Below are positions 1 to 10,879 of a stretch of 64,000 nt of DNA, piece by piece. Location of the stretch: the NCBI GenBank assembly GCA_033060915.1, contig CM065383.1:17956501-18020500 (forward strand), read 5' to 3'. The notes beneath the pieces are model-generated. The model saw only the letters and a program-made list of their open reading frames with translations. It had not been told where the DNA came from and made no database searches. The translations under genes and the position numbers were made by a program. Source of the stretch: Euryodendron excelsum (Eukaryota; Streptophyta; Magnoliopsida; Ericales; Pentaphylacaceae). The first letter of the stretch is position 1; each line of letters begins with the position of its first letter.

Positions 1-735
1 AATTGTTGTTTAGCCATTTAACTACTAACATAAGAAATTGCTGATTTCACATCTCCTTTGTTTTTATAGTCATTTTCTCACGCAGTATGACCCACTTGTA
101 TGGCATGAAATGATATACTATTATGTAAAATGTATTACCTACAAAAGAAAACATAACGGCATGAAATTATCAGCTCCTTTAACATGATGTAAACTACATT
201 CCAAACAAAAAACCAAAGTTTTAACCATCCAACTTCTCTTACTTCTTGTTTGTATTTGTATATTTATATACTATAATACATACAAAGAGAAGATTTCAGA
301 TAAATAAATAAATAAAAAAGAAAAAGAGCACACAGGAAAAAGTGAGAGCGAAAAAAGATAGTCAATTTCATTTTCCGATGGTTTGATTTTCATTCATAAA
401 AAATAAAAGTTAGTAAATAGAAAATCTATATGTTTTATTTTAAAAAATTTAATTAATATTTAAACATTTATTTGTTCAAAATGGTGTAAATTTATAGTCA
501 GTTATGATATTTGATCAATATATAATTAATATAAATTTATAATATTTAAACATGCATCAAATGATTCCATGCATTGAACAAAAATTCGAGAGCCGCCACT
601 GTATATGTGCCTTATTAAACATTTCACTCATTCAAAATTTGTTAAAGCTCTAAGGCGTTTGGTTTCGCAAGATACCAGGGTACTAAGAATTTTAAGTTAC
701 CAACACCCCATCTTCGCTATAAAAAATTAAAAAAA
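1..735 (-). repeat. Second copy of GDSL intron 2 sequence
   Basis: This AT-rich stretch is collinear, with small indels, with 44755-45420, which lies in intron 2 of the GDSL gene. Shared landmarks in the same order include CAGTATGACCCACTTGTATG, ACAAAAGAAAACATAA, ATACTATAATACATACAAAG, GTCAGTTATGATATTTGATC and ACATTTCACTCA. It carries no ORF worth calling. I infer a duplicated GDSL locus whose exons 3-5 would lie left of the window; the alternative is an unrecognised dispersed repeat present in both places. Confidence 0.7.
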
Positions 736-741
736 AAAACT

Positions 742-3700
742 TGTCGCGCCTCGATTTTTGGGTGTCTAAGGTCCTTTCGGCTCGGAGATCCTAAAGCACG
801 GAACTCTGTCATTAGAACTCGTCCCCCTAGAAGGACAAGTGCGACTAGGTTTGAGAGTTGATTTGACTAAGGGTTTTTTAGAAAAATAGGAGTCGCCACC
901 TAACTTGATAAAGGTGAGTTAGGGCACCTAAAACTAAGCATTAATCCGAAGATTAAACTTAGAGTTTTTGAAAAGATTTTTTGAAAACTCCCTCAAGAGA
1001 GGGTTTTTAGGAAAATAGGTTGTTTGACAACCTTTTGAAATGTTTAAGCCATTTTTGAAAATAACTCCATTTTGGTCTTTCGAAAACAGAAATCTAAAGT
1101 TTGGGGGTTGGTTACGTGTAGGGAAGATATCCTAAGATCATCACCCTACCCCGCCCTTTCGGTACCTACAGGTCTAATCACCCTTTGTTTACTCACTAAA
1201 ATAACCGGTTACCATGGTCCGCTTTATATCCACTTTTAAAAAATGGGGTTTAGTCATCACTTTTCGGATGGATGATGCGTGATGCAAGTGTTTGGAAAAA
1301 ATTTAAAAATGCACGATGCAAGTTTTTGGAAGAAGTTTGAAAATAATGGAGGTTTTGAAAGAGTTTGGAATAGAAACTTTGAATTGATTGGAATTTTTGA
1401 GAAAGGGATTGGAGTTGAAATAAAGGTTATGACCGCACCATTTTAGGTTGCCTACGTATCTCATTTGGCGAGAATCAGGTCATTCGTAGTTCGGGTAAGA
1501 GCCCGATGGAAGCTAGGCGCATTGGGGCCTTTGGAAGGTTTGAAGACACTTTGAGTCTTTGAAAGAGTTTAAAACACTTTGAAGTCTTGGGAAAAGTTTA
1601 ATACACTTTGAGGTCTTTGGAAAAGTTGAAGGCACTTTGTAGTCTTGGAAGAGTTTAAGACGTTTTGAGCTCTTGGAAGTTTTGACTTGAAACTGGATGG
1701 TGGAGTGTTTTGAAAATGTTTTTGGATTAACTTTAGGGGAGTTTTGGAAAATGTTCTGACATGACTCAAGAGAACTTGAAAATGTTTTTGAAGTCTTATT
1801 TTGAAAACCTTGGAGGCATGACTTTGGAGTGTTTTGATGAATTAGTTTTTTGAAAGCGGCTTTTGAAAATGGCTAAGTGTTTGAAATCCTAGTATGGACG
1901 ACCTTAGAGATTGTTCTTGATTTATCACTTGTCTTTGGAATCCCTAACCATGAGAGGGCTAGGAATACCTTAGGTTTGTGACCTTTTGAAAGCGTTTTTT
2001 TTTTAAAATGCTTTGAAGAGGGAGTGTAGGGACATTTGAAGAGTGTATGGAGTTGGGTTTTTAAGATCAAGAGAATAGGGGGTTTTGGAAAATAAGCCAT
2101 GAGAATAGTTTGAAAATTTGAATGATCATTTAGGAAAGGGTCCAAGAGTTGGAACATTGAAGTTTACTAACCTAGGTTGGGTTAGCCTAGGGTTAGGGGG
2201 AACCTAAGGTTAAGATAACCTATGGTTAGGTAACTAGGGTCAAGTTAACCTAGGGTTGGACAACTTGGAAGTTGGTTTTGAAAATTGGTTTAATGCATTT
2301 TTGGAGAGAATTTTAAAGAACAAAACATGCTATGCAATGGACTTTGGTGGACAACCCTTTTGAAGATCATTTCTATGAAAATTTTGACTCTAGCCAACAA
2401 CATGGTTTACATGGTTGGTGATTAGAGACCATTCCAAAGAAGGTTCCCTTATGAACATCATAACCTTTGTTTTGGCAAGAGTGGGGGTTTCAAAAATCAA
2501 CATAATGATGACAATTTTTGCAAAATCATTTTTGATGCAAAGATGGAGAGAATGTATTTTTGAAAATCATCTTTTGAGAAGAATTTTAAAAATCATTTTT
2601 CAAGGGGAACATTCCATCAAGAGAGGGTTCATATGGCCAACAAAAAGGAGACTACTCAAGAGAGGGTTCCATGGGGCCATTCCAACCACTAAACTTGAGA
2701 GAATAGAAATCATAGAATTCAAAGAGTTTGAACATCATTATTAGGCAAGCATAAAGAGAAAAGGGAGTCATTCTAACAATTTAGGGCTCCTAATATAAAG
2801 GGAGACCACTCAAGAGAGGGTTCCATGGGGCTATTTTAGCCACTAAATTTGAGAGAATGGAAATCTTGAAAATTAGGGAGTTTGAAAGCAACCTTTGTGT
2901 AAGTTGAAATGCAATGATGCAAAAGTGTGAATTAGGGGGGTTGTGAGGAATTTTCTAAGGCATGACTCCTAAGGTCTCATCCTAGACTTCAAAGGGCCAA
3001 CTCTTGGAACAATTTTTGAAAGAAATATAGAGCTTGAAAATGGCCTAAAATTAAGAACAATATAAGCATTATGGATCATGACAATAAACATAAAATGAAG
3101 CCAAACACACAAGACATGATCAAAATAGCAATATGCAAGGGGTCATGATTTACATACAAGGCTTTTAGGCTACACCACATAAACAAAGGGCTCCTAGGCC
3201 ATACCATCTTAAAGTAGGCTAGTGAGAGGTCCCCCTACACGGTGGCTCTCACTTGCTTTCCTCTAGGCATGATCTAAGAGCCCTCTTGGCTCAAGCATGC
3301 AAGAAAGGGGAGTTGAAGATGGGGGTTAAAATAGAGAATAGCCTAAGTAGGCTAGGAGGGAGAAGAGAAGAGTGGGGGAGAGCATAAATGTAAAAAGGGA
3401 TACCACCTTTTGCCTTCAACACATTTGTAGTCTTTAATGGATGTCTTGATTGGAACTTGAGTGACTTCAAGAAGGCTTGAGAGGCTAGTGTGGAGTGTAT
3501 AAGTGTGTATGGGGTCTTGTATGTGGAGTGTATAGGCTTAAGAGGGGTAGAATCTAGCCTAAGTGTTGGAGGGGGAGAATATACATAGAGATTCGAGGTT
3601 CTGGAGTGATTTCAGCAGAGTTTCGTATCAATTTTAAACCTGGAATATGCAAGGGGGGAGGCCTCTATTTATAGGCAATCTACAACAGACCTAGCGCATA

Positions 3701-4889
3701 TAGGACATGCGCAGGTACTGTTCCATTGCCAGAATAACACGTGGCACCCTGTGTACTGGTTAAATCTCGACCGTTGATCGAAAGTCGGTCGATCTAATCA
3801 AAATTTGAGCGCATGTAGCATACGCTCCATCACCGGGTAGGTTCGTCTAAACTTTGCCTCGATAATTGAGTCAATCGGGAAGTTTTCGGGGAAATCGGTC
3901 ACACTCGGGATGTTCTCCTAGTGCTTCCGATGAACTTTCATACTTTCGAAAGGTTAAATTATGTTTAGAGGTGAGTGATATCGTCTTGGGAAGCGTGCCA
4001 AAAAGGACACTTTCGCGGAGCGTCTGTGATACGCTCCATGGGTGTTTGAAAGTGGCTGTTTTCGTTTCGTGTGATCGAGGCCTTCGAGAAGTGATCTATT
4101 CGATCGGACCATACTGATGGAAAGTACTCTGGAAATACTTTCTGGGATTCCCAAATCTACGCATTTCTCAAGTCGTTTGGCGGTGCATTTTGATTAGGGA
4201 ATCGGAGAAAAAGTCAACATTGGCGAAGCGTCTGCGAGACGCTACAGGGGTTGCTGAAAGTTATAGTTTTCGCACCGTATGATGGAGGGCTTCGGGAAGT
4301 GATCCATTCGATCGAACCATATCGATGGAAAGATCTATGGACGAGCTTTCGAGAATTCCCTGATTTACGCATTTCTCAAGTCGGTTGACGGTGCGATATA
4401 ATCAGAGAATCAGGAGACAAAACAATTTAGGCGAAGAGTCTGCGAGACACTCCAGGGAACTTTTATCGAGTCATGTGAGCTTAGTGTCGTAGGGTGTTCC
4501 TTGGGTTAAACAAAGGCGTGCGGTGAAATCCTTTGCTCGAAACCCCAAGACCGGTGCTGTTTTGGGGCGTTTTTGGCTCCCAGGGGCAAAACGGTCATTT
4601 TGACTGGAGTTGGCTGGAAATGGTCAGGAATGGTCTGGTATATTGTGTTAGGCATGTAGGGCTGTTCAGGGATGGTTTTGAGAGAGTCTGTCGCCATTCA
4701 GCGGGGTTCATGCCGTGCTGAGTCGTTCAGGGGCAAAATGGTCATTTTGACCAGAGTGAGCCAGAATAGGACCGGATTTGGACCAAATGGCATGCGAGGG
4801 ATACCTGATGGTTTGAAAACATTGTGGAAGGATGGACTTATCATTTTGAGGGATTTTAAACTTTCCCAAAATGTGCCCAAAACGTGCCT
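742..4889 (-). repeat. LTR of inverted Ogre-like element (5'-truncated)
   Basis: The sequence is the reverse complement of the LTRs at 13129-16852 and 28036-38247. It keeps the U3 palindromes, the TATA box near 3661-3674, the R/U5-like region, a few units of the 30-bp repeat (2161-2275) and the conserved block around 1117-1175. Unlike the 5' LTR at 13129 it retains the promoter region. Short ORFs inside it (for example 2415-2744) are chance readings of LTR sequence. Confidence 0.8.
3661..3674 (-). promoter_or_regulatory. TATA box of inverted LTR
   Basis: CCTATAAATAGAGG on the minus strand, at the place equivalent to 35043-35056 in the 3' LTR. It follows a G-box-containing stretch (ACACGTGGCA near 3738 on the plus strand) and several GC-rich palindromes, as expected for an LTR U3 promoter. 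Confidence 0.6.
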
Positions 4890-5150
4890 AAGTCGGGAGC
4901 CGGGTTGCCAACCTGACACAGTTTTGGTCTAGGGCAACTGATCCCTACCAGAGAGTGTTAAAAGGCTTGATTTTTGGCTTTTGACAAAGCCTTAAGAGCA
5001 AATTTGGATTTTTGAGAAGCTCGAAATTGGTTTTGGGGGGTAGCTGAAGGGTTGGGCGCATGTATTACATGCGCATTCGGTGTTTTAAGCCTTGCGCATG
5101 TAATACATGCGCAAGTTGGACTTTTGTTCTAGCGCGTTTGCTACATGTGC
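3694..5150. repeat. Series of GC-rich short palindromes in U3 and 3' UTR
   Basis: At least eight imperfect palindromes of 18-23 bp occur: GCGCATATAGGACATGCGCA near 3697, GAGCGCATGTAGCATACGCT near 3809, GGAGCGTCTGTGATACGCTC near 4017, AGCGTCTGCGAGACGCT near 4217, a weaker one near 4437, and GCGCATGTATTACATGCGC near 5048 and its relatives near 5095 and 5130. Those near 4017, 4217 and 4437 recur about every 200-210 bp in a diverged tandem unit that also repeats TACGCATTTCTCAAGTCG. Confidence 0.7.
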
Positions 5151-5647
5151 CAGCTCGTGGCATGTAAACAGAGCAGGTTTGCAATTCAACATTGCGTTTT
5201 CGAGTTCTCAGTTGATTTCGGGATTCTCTCTGGAGTGTTTCGTGGAGTTTTGCTCGGGAACGTTAGGAGAGTGTTAGGTGACGTCGGGCACGTGCCGGAG
5301 ATCATCATCGTCGCCGGAGAATTTCAAATGTTAGTTTTTGAAAGTTCTTTGATTTTGATGCATGTGCTTCCGTTTTTTGCAAGTGATCAGTGTAATCACA
5401 TGTTTTAGAACGTTTAGAACACAATGACCGGATTATTTTCATGATTTGGTGGAGATTTGAATGTGTTTTGAATGCTTTTGTGCGTTTAGGGAAAAGGGTT
5501 TCCTGCAGGACCTGAAAAGTTGCCTCTACAGGCTTGGGGATTGACCATTTGTGATGGATTTTTATACCAAGAACCTTAGAAAAATGTGTAGAACAACCGT
5601 ATGAAGTTTCGTAATTTTTTGAAAAATTTCGAATTTTTGACGAACTT

Positions 5648-6365
5648 AGCAAGTTCTTTGTGAGCCACTACATCAGGGCGCAGAGGTAAAGAAGGTTAGC
5701 TGCGTACCTCTTGACCGTAAAGTAGAAGAAGAAGGAGACCCTACGCGAATACATAGGAAAATTCAATCAGGAGACCCTAGCAATGGATGCCATGGATGAC
5801 AAGATGGCCGTCATGGCATTCATGAGCGACATAAGAACAAGAAAGCTTCTCTCTTCCTTGTCGAAGAGGCTACCTCAAGACATGGCCGAACTGATGCTTC
5901 AGGCGCAGAAGCACATGAATACAAAAGACGCCTATGAGCGCCAGGCTAGAAAATGATGGAGGGAGCAGTTTGCAAGCAGATAAGAAGAGGTCGACTGGTA
6001 CCTCGAACGAGGGAAGGGAAGTAAAGATGAATCAGAGCAGCAACCGGTCACGAAACCGAGTAGAAGACAGATGCGAGCACTATTGTGAGCTGGACCGAAC
6101 ATTTACCCCCCTAACACCAAAGCTGAGAGATGTCCTGATGGAGATAAGGGACGATCTAGAATTGAAATGGCCAAAACGCCTGAAGACGCCCTCGAGCATG
6201 CGAAACCGAAAGAGGTACTGCAGATTCCATCATGATCACGTCCATGACACAGAGGATTGCATAAACTTGAAGCAACAGATTGAGGACCTAATCAAGAAGG
6301 GCAAACTTGGCCGATACGTCGCAGGTCGAGACCGAGAGCGAGGGGATCGATGCAGCCTGGCATGA
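5648..6365 (+). pseudogene. gag: Tat gag pseudogene (5' truncated)
   Basis: Frame 2 from 5648 reads through a Retrotrans_gag-type core (SKFFVSHYIRAQR, ETLREYIGKFNQETLAMDAM) with in-frame TAA near 5687, TAG near 5723 and TGA near 5954. A frameshift leads to the open frame 5934-6365, which contains FTPLTPKLRDVLMEI and the zinc-finger-like CRFHHDHVHDTEDC followed by a basic tail, as in Tat Gag. The N-terminal part is gone at the 5645 junction. It would have formed the capsid/nucleocapsid of the virus-like particle; now non-functional. Confidence 0.85.
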
Positions 6366-7145
6366 GCCCCAACTAACAACCAGCCCATCGGAGAAATAAG
6401 GGTCATAGCCAGTGGCTTTGTGGGAGGAGGGGAGTTCTCTTCTGCACGGAAGAAACACGTTCGGGAGATCCGAACCGAGGTAGAAGTTATGCTGGTCGGC
6501 ACGCCTAGCTAGAAGACGAAGACGAAGACGGAAGGCCTTGTGATCACTTTTACAGAGGAAGAAGCCGCTGAGCTACTTCAACCACACGACGACCCTTTGG
6601 TCATCTCCTTAGTCATCTCCAATTTCAAAACCTGGAGAGTCCTAATCGACAGCGGGAGTTCAGCGGACATTCTGTTCTAGGGGGCTTTGGGGAAGATACA
6701 GATCAGTAAGGACAAGTTGCAGCCAGTCAGCTCTCCCCTGGTCGGCTTCACTTGGGACTGGGTAATTCCCCTTGGGTCTATCGTCTTGTCGGTGACCCTA
6801 GGGACGGAACTATATTAGGCAACGAAAATGATCCATTTCTTGGTGGTCGACTGTCCGTCGGCCTACAACGCCATTATTGAACAAACGGCGCTGAACAAAT
6901 TCAAAGTTGTCACATCCACCTACCACTTCAAGATTAAGTTCCCGACCAAGAATGGGGTCGGTTGCGCAGGGGGCTACCAAAAAGAGGCCCGGGAATGCTA
7001 CATGGCTTCGTTGAAAAGGGAGGCCAACAAAGGAACCCTAGCCATCGAAGAGCTCGAGCCAAGGGACGAAAAGGAAGTTAGAAGAGGTAAGCCTATAGAG
7101 GAGTTAAAAGACGTTCCTGTCGGACACATAGGCAGAACCATATAG
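6366..7145 (+). pseudogene. Tat protease pseudogene region
   Basis: The retroviral-type aspartic protease signature [12 protein letters not shown] is visible near 6644-6679 and is followed directly by a stop (TAG). Upstream reads [18 protein letters not shown], downstream (6828-7145) VDCPSAYNAIIEQTALNKFK, both typical of the Tat protease to RT linker. Further stops lie near 6512 and 6818. The Asp-Ser-Gly catalytic triplet is intact although the gene is not. Confidence 0.8.
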
Positions 7146-8165
7146 TACCGATCGGGGCTACGCACTAGAGGAGTTGAAGCAGAAGTTACGGAGATTCCTG
7201 AGGGAAAACATTGACGTGTTCGCCTGGTCTCACGAGGATATGCCCGGTATTGATACACGAGTAGCAGCTCACAACTTGAACATCGATTCCGAGGCCAGGC
7301 CGGTCAAACAAAAGCAAAGAAACTTCAAGCGTGAAAGGAATGATGCAGTGGCTGAAGAAGCTGAGAAGCTGGTTCAAGCGAAATTTATTAGAGTAGTGCA
7401 ATACCCCATTTGGCTCTCCAATGTTGTCATGGTGAAGAAGTCCAACAGAAAATGGAGAATGTGCGTCGACTTCACCGACCTAAACAAAGTATGCCCGAAG
7501 GACAGTTTCCTCTGCCCACGATTGACTTCCTTATCGACTCTACGACTGGGTATGAAATGCTAACCTTCATGGATGCTTTTTTAGGATACAACCAGATTCG
7601 GATGGCAGAGCGCGACTAGGAGCATACGGCTTTCATCACTAACCGGGGGCTTTATTGCTACAATGTAATGCCGTTTGGACTAAAAAACGTGGGGGCAACA
7701 TATCAACGATTGGTCAACCTCATGTTCAAATCACAGATTGGGCGTAGTATGGAAGTGTACGTGGATGACATGTTGGTAAAAAGCAAGAAAGCCATCAGCC
7801 ACCTGCAAGACCTTGAGGAGACATTCCGAACATTGCGCAAGTACCAGATGAAGCTCAATCCAGCCAAGTGTGCCTTCGGCCTAGCCTTGGGGAAGTTCCT
7901 GAGTTTTATAGTGTCTTACCGAGGGATTGAGGTGAACCTAGAAAAGATCCAAGCCATCATTAACATGCAAGCGCCCTGGACGACAAAGGATGTTCAGAGG
8001 CTGGCAGGGCATGTGGTGACTCTAAACAAATTTATCTTCAGATCCATTGACAAGTGCTTACCCTTCTTTAAGATCCTACGCAAGGCGTTTGAGTGGACCA
8101 AAGAATGTGAAGCGGTTTTTAACCAACTCAAGCAATACCTGAGCTCGGTCTCGCTGCTTAGTTGA
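7146..8165 (+). pseudogene. Tat reverse transcriptase pseudogene
   Basis: Two RT pieces are joined by a frameshift near 7500 and a stop near 7617. The first (7174-7563) has FAWSHEDMPGID, VKKSNRKWRMCVDFTDLNK; the second (7668-8165) has MPFGLKNVGATYQRLVN and the catalytic YVDDMLVKS near 7758. After the RT core come CAFGLALGKFLSFIVS, the RT/RNase H connection and a piece of RNase H. The active-site YVDD is preserved, so decay is by stops rather than loss of catalytic residues. Confidence 0.9.
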
Positions 8166-8870
8166 ACTATTCTGCGGGAGGAACTATTTTTGTATCTAGC
8201 AGTTTCAGTGATAGCAGTGAGCTCAACTTTGGTCAGAGAAGAGGGAGAAATCTAGCAACCAGTATACTATACCAGTCGGGCACTATGTGAGGGAGAGGAA
8301 AGATACCCAAGAATGGAGCTCATGGCCCTAGCACTAGTGACAGAGGCTCGGCACATGAGACCTTACTTCCAAGCCCACACGATAGTGGTCCTCATAGACT
8401 AACCTTTGAAGAGCATTCTACATAAGCTAGAGACGTCGAGGCACTTGGTAAAGTGGTCAGTTGAGCTTAACCAGTTCGACATCCACTACCGACCTCGGTT
8501 GGTGATCAAGGGGTAGGCTACTACAGATTTCATCACATAATTCACTAACCCTCCTACTGCCACCCCTGAAAATGACTTCATCGACGGCCATTGGCTCTTA
8601 AATATTAATGGCTCCTCCACTGACGATTCAAGTGGTGCTAGCGTGGTCCTTGTCACTCCTGACGGTCATAAGATCGAATATGCTCGCTGCTTCAAGTTCC
8701 CCACCACCAACAACGTTGTCGAATACAAAGCCCTCATTGTTGGACTCAGAATGGCTTGGCGAATAAGGGCCTAGCAAATAGTTGTGCGAACCTACTCTTA
8801 ACTGGTGGTGGAGCAAGTCTAGGGAGAGTATGAAGCTAGAGAGGACAACATGAAGCAATGCTGCTAAATG
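8166..8870 (+). pseudogene. Tat RNase H and second RNase H-type domain, pseudogene
   Basis: 8166-8540 continues the gypsy RNase H (EGEERYPRMELMALALV, VKWSVELNQFDIHYRPR). 8590-8770 then reads as a second domain (LNINGSSTDDSSG, VVLVTPDGHKIEYA, NNVVEYKALIVGLRMA), the additional RNase H of plant Tat elements; the aspartate expected at the start (normally VDG) is Asn here. Multiple stops interrupt both. A second RNase H is established for the Tat lineage and supports the assignment. Confidence 0.75.
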
Positions 8871-10296
8871 GCTAAGAGTTTAGTTAGGAGATTTGCAAAA
8901 ATTTTGCTAGAACGTGTCCCTCAGCTCCAGAATGAAGAGATAGATCGGTTGGCCAGGATCGCCTCGTCCAATGAGCCAGCCCCGAATGTACCAATAGAGG
9001 TCCTTGATTCACCAAGCAACCAGAGTCCAAAGGTAAACCAGACAGAACCCGAAACATCATGGATGAGCCAGATTAGGGATTTCTTACAAAGCAGAGCCCT
9101 ACCGAAGAACAAGAACGAAACGGGACGAATACAGTACTATTCGAGTAGGTACCTGATGCAAAACGGGGTCCTCTACAAGAGGGGGTACACCGTTTTGTTG
9201 CTTCGTTTTGCCACAGAGGAAGAGGCAGAATATGTGATGAGAGAAGTTCATGAAGGGGTGTGCGAAAACCACTCAAGTGGTCAATGCCTCACCAAGAAGA
9301 TTCTATGAACTACCTACTATTGGGCTACCACGGAGAAAGACGCCCAAGAATTCGTCAAGAAGTGAGACAAGTGTCAGTGGTTCGCCAACATTCCAAGATC
9401 ACCCACCCAGGAATTGACCTCGATCCAGATCCCGTAGCCCTTCGTCCAATGGGGAATTGATATTGTGGGGCCGCTGCCTATGGGCAAGGGGCAGAGGAAG
9501 TTTGCGGTGGTGGCCATTGATTACTTTACCAAGTGGGTAGAAGCAGAAACACTCCCAACGATCACCGAAGAGAAAATGAAGAAATTTTTATGACAGAATA
9601 TTGTTTGCAGGTTCGGAATTCCTAAGACCATCATCACTGACAATGGGGAGCAATTTGAAGAAAGGCAATTCAACCTGTTATGCAAGGACCTAGGGATCAG
9701 TCATCATGCTTCTTCCCCTAAGCATCCCCAAGCCAACAGCCATGTAGAAGTTCACAAACAGGTCCCTCCTGAAGATCATCAAGACTAAGTTGGAGAAAGC
9801 AAAGGGCTTATGGACGGACGAACTCTCTAACATCCTATGGGCCTACAGAACGACAGAGAGGGTATCTACGAGGCGGATGTCGTTCTCCTTAACCTTCAGC
9901 ACTGAAGCGGTTATCCCAATGAAGATTGGCCTCCCCAGCCCGAGGACAATGCAGTACAACAACGAAACCAACAACAACGCTCTGAATGTGGAGCTAGATC
10001 TGTTGGAAGAATGGAGGCTATATGCAGCTATGAAGGTAGCGTCCTACGAATAGAGGATGCGCCAGTACCACAACTCCAGAGTCAAACGGAAAGACTTCTC
10101 GGCCAGGGATCTTGTTTTAAAAAGTGTCAACCAGTCTACAAAAGATTCAAGGGATGGCAAGCTCGGACCTAATTGGGAAGGCCCCTACGAGGTGATCGGC
10201 ATTACCAGGAAAAGGACCTACAGATTGAAGAACTTGGAGGGCAAGGAACTACCACATCCGTGGCACACAGAGCATTTCAGGAAGTACTACTTTTGA
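8871..10296 (+). pseudogene. Tat integrase pseudogene
   Basis: The zinc-binding part is readable as HEGVCENHSSG near 9250 and KCDKCQWF near 9368. The catalytic core gives GIDIVGPLPMGKGQRKFAVV near 9457 (first Asp), ITDNGEQFEERQF near 9635 (second Asp) and NSHVE near 9737 (Glu), so the D,D,E residues remain. The C-terminal part is 9790-10053 and 10057-10296 (GPNWEGPYEVIGI, HTEHFRKYYF, stop). A TGA near 9592, stops near 9308 and 10051 and frameshifts near 9330 and 9745 inactivate it. No chromodomain is seen. Confidence 0.85.
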
Positions 10297-10371
10297 AAGG
10301 CTCCTAATTATAACTCGATTGATTTTCAATAAAAGTGACTATTCAACAATTGTAAATCGACATAAAATCTT

Positions 10372-10762
10372 ATCGGTTCACGTGACCGAGCAGAGCGAAA
10401 CGACCTTTGTGGTAATGGCATAGAAAATCTGCTCAATTCACGTGACCAAGTAGAGCCAGCCGGCCTTTTATGGCAATGGCATAGAAAATCTACTCGGTCC
10501 ACGTGACTAAGCAGAGCCAGACAGTCTTTATGGCAATGGCATAGAAAATCTGCTCAGTCCATGTGACCGAGGAGAGCCAAACAGCCTTTTTTGCAATGGT
10601 ATAAAAAATCTGCTCGGTTTACGTAACCGGACAAAGCCAGACGGCCTTTATGGCCATGGCATAGAAAATCTGCTTGGTTCACATGACTGACCAGAGCTAG
10701 ATGGTTTTATAGCAATGGCATGGAAGTCTACTCGGTTCACATGATCGAGCAGAGCCAAACAT
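10372..10762. repeat. ~60-bp tandem repeat with G-box palindrome, 7 units
   Basis: Units begin at about 10372, 10433, 10495, 10555, 10614, 10674 and 10731. Each has a palindrome of the type CTCGGTTCACGTGACCGAG, then an AGAGCCAGACGGCC-like stretch, TTTATGGCAATGGCATAGAAAATCTG. The CACGTG core is degraded in later units. It lies between the pol stop and the 3' end of the antisense ORF, so it separates two convergent genes. Confidence 0.85.
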
Positions 10763-10879
10763 AATCAACATAGGCATTCATCCATACAGAAACGATAGAA
10801 AATAGTTGCACGAATTCTACAGTCATTCTACAAATTATCTGGAGTGTTCAATAGAATTGGGCTAAAAAATAAATTTCCA

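Larger units (their letters stand above)
742..5645 (-). mobile_element. Truncated inverted Ogre-like LTR retrotransposon (3' UTR + LTR)
   Basis: Read on the minus strand this matches the 3' end of the element at 13129-38247: first the 3' UTR (5645 down to about 4890, equal to 27085-27855), then the LTR, ending in CGCGACA at 742. The first ~575 bp of the LTR are missing. The join near 4889 falls at a shared AGGC, suggesting a microhomology deletion. The gag-side half is absent, and Tat gag sequence begins at about 5646. No target duplication can be recognised because only one end is present. Confidence 0.8.

Noticed and set aside
2415..2744. 109-codon plus-strand frame
   Set aside because: Lies inside the inverted LTR, on its antisense strand, and is not preserved in the other LTRs.
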